Below, in pieces: positions 18,921-27,957 of a stretch of 64,000 nt of DNA. Under the pieces are notes generated by a model that had not been told where the DNA came from, did not search any database, and saw nothing but the letters and a program-made list of their open reading frames with translations. Made by a program: the position numbers and the translations under genes. Source of the DNA: CAVRTM01 sp963724015 (GTDB lineage Bacteria > Actinomycetota > Actinomycetes > Actinomycetales > Dermatophilaceae); NCBI GenBank assembly GCA_963724015.1, contig CAVRTM010000004.1, forward strand, positions 434,001 through 498,000, read 5' to 3'. The first letter of the stretch is position 1. The number at the start of each line of letters is the position of its first letter.

Positions 18921-21900
18921 TCAGCGCGCTGTGCGCACCCGGACCACGGTCGACCAGGCCGACGTCCCGGCCGTGTTCACCGCGGCCGCCCGCAGGTAGT
19001 ACGTCGTCGCCGCCCGCAGGCCGGAGACGGTGTAGCCGGTCGTGCCCGGCGCCGCGGTCACCGACCTCGACGTCGCTCCGAAGAAGCTCGCGGTGCGACT
19101 GACCTGCACCACGTAGCTGTCGGTCGGCACGGTCGCCGGGGTGCCCGGCTTCAGGGTGACGGGGACGGTGGTCCTCGTCGCGATGCCGGCCGTCAGGCCC
19201 GGCGTGGCCGGGGGCGCCATCGGCGGTGCGGAAGCACCGACCGTCGCGGTGACCCCGACCGGCGTGGAGTACGCCGAGCTGATGTTCAACATGCCGGCGA
19301 CCCGGTAGTAGTAGGTCGCCCCCGACGTCACCTTGGTGTCCGCCCAGGTTGCGGGCAGCACCCCCTTTACCGGAGAGGACGGTGACCGTCTGCGCGTTGG
19401 TGAACGCGACGTTGGTGGCCCGCTGCACCGCGACCGACGTGTAGGCCGCCGCGTTCGTCCAGGACAGCGTCACCGTTCCCTGACCCCGGGCCACCGCGTA
19501 CGACGCCTTCAGGCCGGTCGGGGTCGCCGGCGTGTCGAAGGCCGCGGTCTTCACGGTGTACGTGCTGCTCCAGCTGGAGTAGCCGCTCTTGGACTCGGAC
19601 CGGAGCCGGTAGGAGTAGGTCGTGGACTTCGTGACGCCGCTGTCGAGGAACGTCGGGCTGGTTGGCGTGACGTTCATCGTCTGCAGACCGTCGGTGAACT
19701 TGTCGTCCGTGGCCCGCTGCAGCGTCCAGTTGCTGAGGACCGGGTTGCCTGACCCCGGCTGTGTCCAGGCCAGCGCGACCTTGGTGGCCTGTGGGCTACC
19801 GGGTTGCGTCGTCAGGCGGGTCGGGGTCGGCGGCGCCGCGTTGACGACGATGGGCCGCATGAAGTCCATCTCCTCGTGGCTGAGCATGTGGCAGTGCCAC
19901 ACGTACTCCCAGCCGTAGTCCTTCACCGTGTTCGGGACCGTGACGGCCTGTCCGGTCAGCGGGTCGAACGTGCTGATCGGCGAGCCGACGGGCATGGACG
20001 GGTCGATCGGCCGGATGGAGTCGGGGAGCTTGAACGGCAGGACCGGGATCTGCGGGCGGAGCGCCACGACGGTGTCCTCGAGCGGGTGCATGAGGACCGT
20101 GTCCTTCCAGCCGACCTCGCCCGGCTCGGGCGCGTACTTCGCGCCGTCCCAGCCGACCCGGTTGACGAGCTGCACGTCGAACAGGTGGAAGTGCACGGGG
20201 TGGCTGTCGACGCCGTTGTGCGTGATCTTCCAGATCTGCGTGCCGTCGCCGAGGGTGCCGATCTGCGCGCCCACCTGGTGCGGGTCGAGGACTTCGGTGG
20301 CCGGCTCGGCGTAGCCGAAGGGCACCGTGGTCTGCACATTGGCGTTGGTGTTGGGCATCTCCGCGCCGAGCGTGGCGTTCATCCGGCCCCAGGTGGGGTC
20401 GAACTCCTCCACGATCGCCTTGGGCTGCATGCCCATCGTCACCGCGCTGGTGCCGCCGACCGGGGTGAAGGTCTTCTTCGTGTCGGCGAGGTTGGTGTAG
20501 TTGTTCGAGGTTGTGCTGACCTTCGTGGTGCCGACCGCGGTCGGCGTCGTGACGCCGTTGCCGCTGGGGTCGAGCGACCAGTCGTAGCCCTGGGGCAGGG
20601 TCAGGCCGTTGTAGGCCAGCTGCGGGACGATCGGCGCCGGCTGGTCGGCCTGGTAGGCCGTCTTCAGCGCCGCCGCCACCGCGGCCGTGGTGGTGCCGGC
20701 GCTGGTGCCCACAGCGGAGTCCACCTGGAACTGCATGACGGTGCGGGTGTTCGGGCCGTAGCCGGGCTGCGTGGTGGGCGCGCCGCCGGAGCCCGTCTGG
20801 TCCGGGTCGCCCGTGTAGTAGTCGTTGCGCGGGTCGACCGCCGGGTCAGCGGCCGGGGCGTCGTTGTAGAGCACCAGCTTGGCGCCGTCGGGCACCTTGC
20901 TGAAGTCGACGAGGACGTCGGCGCGCTCTGCCGGCGCAAGCATCAGACCGTGGTGCAGCACGTCCAGCACGACGATGTTGCGCCGGTTGTACTCGTAGTC
21001 GACGGGCTGCGCGCTGATGGTCGCCGGCGTCGGCAGGAAGCCGCCGTCGTTGCCGACCTGCAGCATGTCCGGGCCCGCCGCGCTGCACGCGGGGACGCCG
21101 CCGTCGCGGCCGTCGTGCGGCCACGTGGCCTGCTGGGCCGCGGTGCAGCCGTTCTTCGGGTCCTTGAGGGCCGTCGGGGACGCGTCCATCATCGGCACCT
21201 CACCGGCGTCAGCGTCGTTGAGAACAAGCTTTCCGGTGGTGGCGTCCTTCTTCCACATGTCGGCGTTGCTCTTGGCGTAGAACAGCGACAGGTTCAGGTG
21301 CCGGTCGTTGCTGCCGTTGAGGATGCGCAGCCGGTAGACCTTCTGTCCGACCGTCTTCGTCGGGTACGGCGTGCCGTTGACCAGCATGGTGTCGAAGAAC
21401 GACTCCATGGTCTGCGAGACGTTGCCGTCGGTGCCGTCGGCGTTCGGCCGGTCGAAGCCAGGGTTCTGGGCGTTCTCACACGCGTTGGTCGCCGGGTCGC
21501 AGTTCGGGTCGTAGAGCGGGTTGGCGACCGGGTCGTTCTTCAGCCCGGTGAAGGGCGGCCAGAACCACGGTCCGTAGTCCCAGCGGCCCATGGCGTTCGC
21601 GCCGTTGTCGTTGGTGGGGTTCTGGTTGGTCATGTAGACGTGCGGCATCCACAGGTTGCCCTTGCCGCCCCACTTGCTCTTCTGCCAGGTCGGGTCCTCG
21701 GCAGCCAGCTGGCTGTCGTTCGGCACGAAGGTCTTGTCCTGCAGGACCAGCGGGATGGTGTCCTGCTCGTCCTGGATGTCAGCCGTGGCCTGCTCGAACG
21801 CCTTCTCGGCGGCGTCGTGGATGATGTACGGCGCCTCCTCGCCGGCGTACACGTTCAGGCGCGTGATGCCGTACGAGTGGTCGTGGAAGAACATCATCCG

Positions 21901-23592
21901 GGCGGACTGCTGGTTGGTGTAGTAGAAGGTCTCCGACCCGTCGCCGGGGTTGTTCGACGTGTGGGTGGCGTCCTGCTTCGCGGAAGCGTTCCCGTTCTGG
22001 TCGAACCACATGTCCGGCACGTACGAGACCGAGACGCCCTTGGGGTAGGCGGTGTTCTCGCCGGTCGGGGTGATCCACTGGTGCGGCGTGCCGTCGCTGA
22101 TCCACGGGGTCTTGCCGCCGTGCAGGTGGATGGTCGCGCGGTTCTGGGCGTAGTCCATCGGCTTGCCCTTGGTGTTCATGCCCAGCGGACCCATGCCGGA
22201 GCCCATGACGTTGGTGTCGACCGGCAGGAACAGGTCGCCGCAGCCGGCGGTGGTGTTGTACGCAGTGCCGTTGATGGTGCCGTTCTGTTGCGGGAGCACG
22301 GTCCGGTCGCACGAGGCGCCCTGCGACTTGGGCAGCATGTTGACGAACTTCACGCGGACCGGGTGGCCGGCCGTCGCCTCGATCATCGGGCCCATGTACT
22401 GCGGCGCGTCCGGCGCGACGTCGTTGACGCCGTTGGCGTCGGTGCCCTGGTTGAGCTGCACGTAGAGCCGGAGGGTGGTCGCCGGAAGGTCCTTGTGCAG
22501 CTGCTTCTGCACCTCGACGAGGCCGATCTCGTAGTAGTCGCTGCCCGGGAAGGTCTTCGTGTCGGGGTGCGCGACCGAGATGTACTGCCCCAGGTCGTTG
22601 GCGTTCGCGCTGCCGACGCCCGGCAGGGTGTCGACGAACTTGCGGATGCCGCTGGCGTCCAGGAAGTAGCCCGCACCGCCCTTGTCGACGGTGATGCTGT
22701 CGATGGTCCCGGAGACCGACGCGGTCGCGGCCGCGCCACTGCCGGAGGTGGTGCTGCCGAAGGTAACCGTCACGGGTTGCGACGCGTTGTAGCCCGAGCC
22801 GGCGTGGTCGATGGAGATGCCGGAGACCGCGCCGCTGCTGTCGATCATGACGGTGCCGGTGGCGACGTCGGTGCCGGTCGCGGGCGCGCTGAAGGCGACG
22901 GAGGGCGGGTTGCCGGCGTCGTAGCCCGAGCCGCCTTGCGCCACCGTCACCGCGGTCACGCCGCCGACGACGGTTGCGTGCGCGGTCGCGCCGCTGCCCC
23001 CGCCGTCAAAGGTGATCGTCGGGTTGGCGCCGTAGCCGGAGCCGCCGTCCGCCACCGTGACGCCCGTGACGACGCCGTTCTCGACCACCGCGCTCGCCGT
23101 GGCTCCGGTGCCCCTGGGGTCAGTGACCGCGACGCTCGCACCGCCAGCCGGCAAGGGGCTGTTGGCGTAGTTGGGGGTGTTGCCGAAGTAGTCCGGCTTC
23201 CCACCCGGGTCGAGCGCCGGCGCCGCAGCGGCGGCCGCGGTGCCCCGCGCCGCAGCCGGGGCGAGCCCGGCGACGGCCACGGCCCCCTTCTTGCCCTTCG
23301 CTGCGACGGCCTGGACCTGCAGCGCAGAGGCCTTGCCGTGCGCCGCGTGCTTGCGGGAGCTGCCGGTGACAGCGCGCTTGGCGTAGTCGGCGGCGGTGAC
23401 CTTGCCACCGTGGCCGGCGCTCGACGGGCCGGGGCGCGGGGCGGCCGACGCGGCCTGTGCCGGCGCCGCGGGCACGGCCGACGCGGCCTGTGCCGGCGCC
23501 GCCGACACGGCCGGCGCCGCCGACAATGTCGTCGCCGCGGCGACCGCGAGCAGCCCTCCCCTCAGCGCTAGGAATCTGAACGTTCCGTGCAT
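18921..23592 (-). CDS. Very large secreted multicopper oxidase with GSGY repeats and FN3 domains (one frameshift)
   Basis: About 1,557 residues. Order: signal peptide and Ala/Pro-rich leader (1-150); four glycine-rich units of type 'VTxGGSGYxxxPxVTF' (about 165-330); multicopper oxidase core; three FN3-like domains (about 1275-1557). Copper ligand motifs are complete: 'IHLHGG' (about 491), 'FFHDHSYG' (about 569), 'HPVHFHLF' (about 1132) and 'WHCHMLSHEEMDFM' (about 1231), the last with the type-1 Cys/His/Met. 'LAPAERADVLVDFS' resembles bilirubin oxidase/CotA-type enzymes. It should oxidise a phenolic, metal or pigment substrate outside the cell; manganese is possible but unproven. The frame changes near 19360. 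ATG 23592 has 'ctggagg' upstream. Divergent from a two-component system. Confidence 0.9.
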
Positions 23593-23833
23593 CTGTGCCT
23601 CCAGCTTGGGACGAGGGCGCACGTCGAGCGGCGCCGCACCGGGAAGAGGGCGTGCGGTACCGCGCGATGTGCTGAAGGGGCGCGCTCCGGTTGCCGATGG
23701 TTTGCCGGAGGCGGGTGGTCCAGGCGGACCGTGGCCGGGAGCCGTGGGAATGTGCGTCAGATGACGCCGGCACCGGCTTCGAGCTGGTCAAGCGGGAATG
23801 ACGGCTCTATCGGTGACCTCCGTGAGGCGAGGT

Positions 23834-23852
23834 GTTCGTGGAATGCACGAAC
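23834..23852. promoter_or_regulatory. 19-bp palindrome, candidate operator
   Basis: GTTCGTGGAATGCACGAAC: perfect 7-bp arms around a 5-bp centre. It lies 242 bp upstream of the multicopper oxidase start and 260 bp upstream of the response regulator. It is a typical size for a dimeric repressor or activator site; the factor is unknown. Confidence 0.45.
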
Positions 23853-23895
23853 TGTGCGCGCTGCCGCGACCACGTGACCTACGGTTCGCCAGAGC

Positions 23896-23991
23896 CCTCA
23901 TCCAGCTGTCATCCAGCCGTCATCCCTGCGCGCCGGAAACGGCAAGAACGCCGTCATCCACGGACACGCTGCCGTCATCGCGCCGTCACGA
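23896..23991. promoter_or_regulatory. 11-bp-spaced TCATCC direct repeats, candidate response-regulator box
   Basis: TCATCC recurs with 11-bp spacing at 23898, 23909 and 23920, within CTCATCCAGCT, GTCATCCAGCC and GTCATCCCTGC. A further GTCATCCA is at 23953, and GTCATCGC and GTCACG are at 23974 and 23985, again 11 bp apart. Tandem repeats with one-helical-turn spacing are the usual binding architecture of OmpR/PhoB-family regulators, and such a regulator is encoded 120 bp downstream at 24112. Autoregulation and control of the divergent oxidase are inferred. Confidence 0.55.
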
Positions 23992-24111
23992 GCGCTGGTC
24001 CGTGGACCGGCGAAGCGGCAGCAAGGCGGTGAAATCGTCGTGGGCCTGCGTCAACTGCATGATGTGCGGCGCGCACCTGGGCCCCAATGTTGGGCGGTCC
24101 AGAGAAGGGGG

Positions 24112-24789
24112 ATGACGTTGAGCACAGTCCTGGTCGTCGATGACGAGGAGCGGATCCGCACCCTGGTCACCCGCACGCTGACCGCAGAGGGGCACTCGGT
24201 GGACACCGCCGGCGACGGTGTCGTGGCGCTCGACCGGCTCGCCGGCCTGGGGGTCGACCTGGTGCTGCTCGACCTGGTCATGCCGCGGTGCAACGGCCTG
24301 ACTGTCCTGTCCTCGTTACGCCAGCGGGAGGATGCCACCCCGGTCATCGTCCTGTCCGGTGTCACGGACGTCGGGGCCCGGGTGCAGGCCCTGGAGTGGG
24401 GCGCGGTCGACGTGGTCGCCAAGCCGTTCTCGCTGGCCGAGCTGCTCGCCCGGACCCGCCGTCACCTGGCCGCCGCGCGCACCCCCCGGGCCGACCACCG
24501 GTTCCTCATGGCGGGCGGCATCCGGCTCGACCTCGACCGGCGGCGCGCCATCGTGGCAGATCGCGAGGTTTCCCTGACCGAGCGGGAGTTCGCGCTGCTG
24601 GCCCACCTGATGCGCCGGCGCGGGGACGTGTGCCGCCGCGAGGAGCTGCTGCACGACATCTGGGGACTGGACTTCGACCCGGGCAGCAACGTGGTCGAGG
24701 TCTGCGTCCGCCGGCTGCGGAACAAGCTGCAGCCCGACCCTCCGATCGAGACGATCCGCCGTGTCGGCTACTGCTTCTACGGCCACTGA
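24112..24789 (+). CDS. OmpR/PhoB-family response regulator
   Basis: 225 residues. Receiver domain: 'VLVVDDEERIRTLV' with the acidic pair, phospho-acceptor Asp in 'LVLLDLVMPRCNGL', Ser in 'VIVLSGVTD' and Lys in 'VVAKPFSLAELLAR'. C-terminal winged-helix domain: 'LTEREFALLAHLMRRRGDVC' and 'VVEVCVRRLRNKLQ...TIRRVGYCFYG'. ATG 24112 follows 'gagaaggggg'; TTG 24118 is an in-frame alternative. The histidine kinase gene begins 7 bp after its stop. The 11-bp repeats upstream fit its DNA-binding style. Confidence 0.93.
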   Translation: MTLSTVLVVDDEERIRTLVTRTLTAEGHSVDTAGDGVVALDRLAGLGVDLVLLDLVMPRCNGLTVLSSLRQREDATPVIVLSGVTDVGARVQALEWGAVDVVAKPFSLAELLARTRRHLAAARTPRADHRFLMAGGIRLDLDRRRAIVADREVSLTEREFALLAHLMRRRGDVCRREELLHDIWGLDFDPGSNVVEVCVRRLRNKLQPDPPIETIRRVGYCFYGH

Positions 24790-24796
24790 CCGCTCC

Positions 24797-25924
24797 ATGG
24801 CCACTGACCGCACGGTCCGCAGCGACCTCTACCACCTCTGGCTTGCCTTCGCGGCGGTGTGCACCGGGCTGATGTGGCTGTGGCCCGGACATGAGACGAT
24901 CCCGTACCACGTCGCGTGGGCGGCGTTCGCGCTGCTGCACGGTCTCGGTAGCTGGCGGCTGCGCCGGGCAGTCACCGGTCTGGTGCTGGTCACCCTGGCG
25001 ACCGGAGGGGTGCTTCTGGCCCGGGCGGCGACCGGTGTCATCGCGTGGGAGGAGACAGCCGAGATCCCCCTGATGGCGCTGCTGATGGTGCTGATGGTCT
25101 GGCACGCCCAGCGCCGGCAGTCGGCCCTGGCAGCGGTGACGCTGATGGCGGCCCGGGAGCGGGAGCTGGCGCAGGACCGGGAACGGCTCACCCGGCTCAC
25201 GTCGCACGAGATGCGCACCCCGCTGACCATCGCCCGCGGTTACGTCGAGATGCTGCTGGCCGGCGACCCCGACGAGGCTCGTCGCCGCGACCTGGCCGTG
25301 GTCGACGACGAGCTGGACCGGCTGACGCGGGTCGCCGAGCGGCTCGTGCGCGCCATCCGGCTTCAGGGTGACGCGGACGTCGAGCAGGTGGACCTGGACC
25401 TCGTGCTGCATCAGACCGCGGAGCGCTGGGCGCCGGTGGCGCAGCGGCGGTGGGTGGTCGACGCGCATGCGGGCCCCTACGACGGTTCCGTGGAGCGGAT
25501 GCGTGCGAGCCTGGACACGTTGATCGAGAACGCCCTGCGCTACACCGTCACCGGGGACGTCATCCGCCTGACCGGCTCCCGGGACCGCGGCGTCGTGACG
25601 GTCGGTGTCGCCGACTCCGGCGCCGGCCTCAGCCCGGCGCAGATCGAGGCCATCAACGGCACGGACCACCTCCTCGCGCGGACCCCGAGGGACGCCCTGT
25701 CCCAGACCGGGCTCGGACTCGGGCTGGTCCGCGGGGTGGTGGCGGCCCGCGGTGGCCAGCTGGTGGCCGGCACCGCGCCCGAGGGGGGCGCGCTGCTGCT
25801 CATGCAGTTCCCCGTCAGCGCCCCAGTGGGACCGCTGCTGGGCGTGGGGGCCGACGGGGCCACGGCCGGGCTGGTTGCCCCGCGGGGCGCCGCGGGCCAC
25901 GGTGACGTCCTGCTGCTCCCGTGA
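24797..25924 (+). CDS. Membrane sensor histidine kinase
   Basis: About 375 residues. Four N-terminal helices with almost no extracellular loop, so the signal is probably sensed in or near the membrane. Then a HisKA domain with the phospho-acceptor in 'RLTSHEMRTPLTIARGY' (about residue 137) and a HATPase_c domain with 'LDTLIENALRYTVTG' (N box), 'VGVADSGAGLS' (G1) and 'QTGLGLGLVRGVV' (G2). ATG 24797 is preferred; an in-frame GTG at 24761 would overlap the regulator gene. It pairs with the regulator at 24112. Confidence 0.92.
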   Translation: MATDRTVRSDLYHLWLAFAAVCTGLMWLWPGHETIPYHVAWAAFALLHGLGSWRLRRAVTGLVLVTLATGGVLLARAATGVIAWEETAEIPLMALLMVLMVWHAQRRQSALAAVTLMAARERELAQDRERLTRLTSHEMRTPLTIARGYVEMLLAGDPDEARRRDLAVVDDELDRLTRVAERLVRAIRLQGDADVEQVDLDLVLHQTAERWAPVAQRRWVVDAHAGPYDGSVERMRASLDTLIENALRYTVTGDVIRLTGSRDRGVVTVGVADSGAGLSPAQIEAINGTDHLLARTPRDALSQTGLGLGLVRGVVAARGGQLVAGTAPEGGALLLMQFPVSAPVGPLLGVGADGATAGLVAPRGAAGHGDVLLLP

Positions 25925-25977
25925 CGGCGCCGACCCGGGGACGTCGCGCAGCAGGGCGGGTGCCAGCGCGACGAGGG

Positions 25978-25999
25978 GGCCGGCGCCGAGGCGCCGGCC
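25978..25999 (+). terminator. Hairpin after the histidine kinase
   Basis: GGCCGGCGCC and GGCGCCGGCC are perfect 10-bp arms around a GA centre, 53 bp past the kinase stop. A likely terminator, although no U-run follows. Confidence 0.6.
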
Positions 26000-26027
26000 A
26001 CGAGGGGTGCTCTGGTCGGGATCCTCA

Positions 26028-26052
26028 TGTTCACCGGACGTTTCCGTGAACA
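26028..26052. promoter_or_regulatory. TGTTCAC-N11-GTGAACA inverted repeat upstream of the phosphodiesterase
   Basis: Perfect 7-bp arms (26028-26034 and 26046-26052) separated by 11 bp, 62 bp upstream of the start codon at 26115. The half-site GTTCAC resembles the unit of actinobacterial PHO boxes, but those are direct repeats and these are inverted, so I call it only a candidate operator. Confidence 0.4.
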
Positions 26053-26114
26053 CCATGCGGCCCTGATAGACCCAGCGTGCGCGCGGCCACCGTGGACGCG
26101 TCGAGAAGGGAACC

Positions 26115-27835
26115 ATGAGACGTCGTTCCATCGCCCTGACCGCTGGCGTGAGCATCGGCCTGCTGGGAGCGGGTGCCGCGCTGGCGGCCGCGACCGCGAC
26201 CGCGGCCGCGCACAGCCCCCACGCCAAGCACGTCCTGCTGCTGTCCGTGGACGGGCTGCACCAGAGCGATCTTGCCCGCTATGTCAGTCAGCATCCGCAC
26301 TCCGCGTTGGCCGCTCTGGTTGGCCAGGGCACCGAGTACACCCGCGCGCAGACCACGTTCCCGTCCGACTCGTTCCCCGGAATGGTCGCCCAGCTGACCG
26401 GCGGCGGGCCCTGGCACGACGAACGTCTACTACGACGACACCTACAACCACGCGCTGCTGCCCGCCGGCACGCTCGACTGCTCAACGGCCGCGCGTGGCA
26501 CCGAGGTCCCGTGGACTGAGGCGATCGACAGGTCCCAGAACCCGATCGCTCTCGACGCCGGTCAGAAGATCAACGACCCCGCGCTGACGAGCTTGAAGAG
26601 CAACACGATGGCGCAGACGCTGGCGAGCTCGGCCGCGATCACCAAGGCCATCCTGACGATGACGCCGACGCCGCAGTCGCTGCTGGACCCGGCCGCGTTG
26701 CCGGTGAACCCGGCGTCCTGCATGCCGGTGTACCCGCACAACGACCTCAGGGTGAACACCGTGTTCGAGGTCGCCCGCGCGCACGGGCTGCGGACGGCGT
26801 GGGCGGACAAGCACCCGGCATACGAGATCCTCAGCGGCCCCTCGGGGACCGGCGTGCAGGATCTGTTCACCCCAGAGATCAACGGCGTCGCGGACTCCTC
26901 CGGGGACGACTGGAGCACGGACAACGCCTTGACGCACGAGTACGACAGCATCAAGGTCGCAGCGGTCCTCAACGAGATCGACGGCCTGGACCACTCCGGC
27001 GCGCGCAAGGTCGGCACGCCCGCGGTGTTCGGCATGAACTTCCAGACGGTGTCCACCGCGGAGAAGCTGCCGACGTCCGACGGCCTGGCCGGCGGCTACA
27101 ACCCCGACGGCTCACCCGGGCCGCTGCTCTCACGGGCGATGGACGACATCAACGCCCAGGTCGGCACCCTCCGCAACGAGATCCACAAGAAGGGGCTCGA
27201 CTCCAGCACGACGATCATCCTCTCGGCCAAGCACGGCCAGTCGCCGACGAACCCCAAGGCGCTGCGCCGGGTCGACGACGCCAAGATCGTCGACCACATC
27301 AACGCTGCGTGGGCCTCGACCCACCCGAAGGCCGCACCACTGGTCACGTTCACCGTCAACGACGACGGCATGCTCATGTGGCTCTCTGACCGCAGCCCGG
27401 CCGCTCTCGCGTTCGCCAAGGGCTACCTGCTCACTCACGCCGCCCCGGCGAACAGGGCCGGTGACCCGAAGGGCAGGTACTCCGCCACCGTGACGTCCTC
27501 GGGCCTGAGCAAGGTGTACACCGGGGCCGCGGTCGACAGCTTGCTCGGCGCCCCCAGCGGTGACAGCCACGCACCCGACCTGGTCGGCATCGCCCAGTAC
27601 GGCGTCGTGTACACCGGCAACGTGAAGAAGGTCGCCGAGCACGGCGGCGACGCACCTGCCGACCGCAACGTTCCGCTGGTGGTCTCCGGCGCCGGTGCGC
27701 CCCGCCACCTGGTGAGCTCGACCCGGGTGCAGACCACCCAGATCGCGCCCAGCATCCTGCGGCTCCTCGGCCTGGACCCGCATGCCCTGCGGGCCGTGCG
27801 GATCGAGCACACCACGGGTGCTGCCGAAGCTGTAG
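26115..27835 (+). CDS. Secreted type I phosphodiesterase / nucleotide pyrophosphatase (two frameshifts)
   Basis: Alkaline-phosphatase-superfamily enzyme (PF01663 type), about 573 residues, exported by a signal peptide 'MRRRSIALTAGVSIGLLGAG'. The metal and nucleophile regions are visible: 'VLLLSVDGLHQSDL', 'TTFPSDSFPGMVAQLTGG' with the likely Ser/Thr nucleophile nearby, 'DGLDHSG' and 'LSAKHGQSP' (His ligand). The frame changes near 26412 (restored 'GTTNVYYDDTYNHALLPAG') and near 27816, where one extra G in 'cacgggtg' hides the natural end 'VLPKL' and stop at 27833-27835. ATG 26115 follows 'agaaggg'. Substrate is probably an external nucleotide or phosphodiester. Confidence 0.87.
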
Positions 27836-27957
27836 GACGCCCAGTACCCGTCCAGGGTGTGGACCGCCGGTGGGGACATCGCTCCCACCGGCGGGTCGGG
27901 CGCCGGTGTCGGCCGTCCCGCTGCGGCCGGGGTCCGGTGCGGCTCGGCTCACCGGGT

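Larger units (their letters stand above)
23593..24111. promoter_or_regulatory. 519-bp divergent regulatory region, multicopper oxidase / response regulator
   Basis: No gene is supported here. The region separates the - strand multicopper oxidase from the + strand response regulator, so it must hold both promoters. It contains a 14-bp palindrome GCGTCA-GA-TGACGC at 23754-23767, a 19-bp palindrome at 23834-23852 and clusters of GTCATCC repeats at 23896-23991, listed separately. Confidence 0.7.

Noticed and set aside
18704..21840. Shared stretch of about 18 bp (ATGTACGGCGCCTCCTCG) in the small membrane protein gene and the multicopper oxidase gene
   Set aside because: Both copies encode unrelated proteins that happen to share the residues EEAPY on the - strand; no further similarity around it, so chance is the best explanation.
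23443..23515. 33-bp tandem repeat in the leader of the multicopper oxidase gene
   Set aside because: It encodes the Ala/Pro-rich low-complexity part after the signal peptide; ordinary slippage repeat with no sign of a mobile or regulatory element.
19804..23571. Very long + strand frame antisense to the multicopper oxidase
   Set aside because: It is a shadow caused by high GC at third codon positions; composition is Arg/Val/Gly-rich without any domain.
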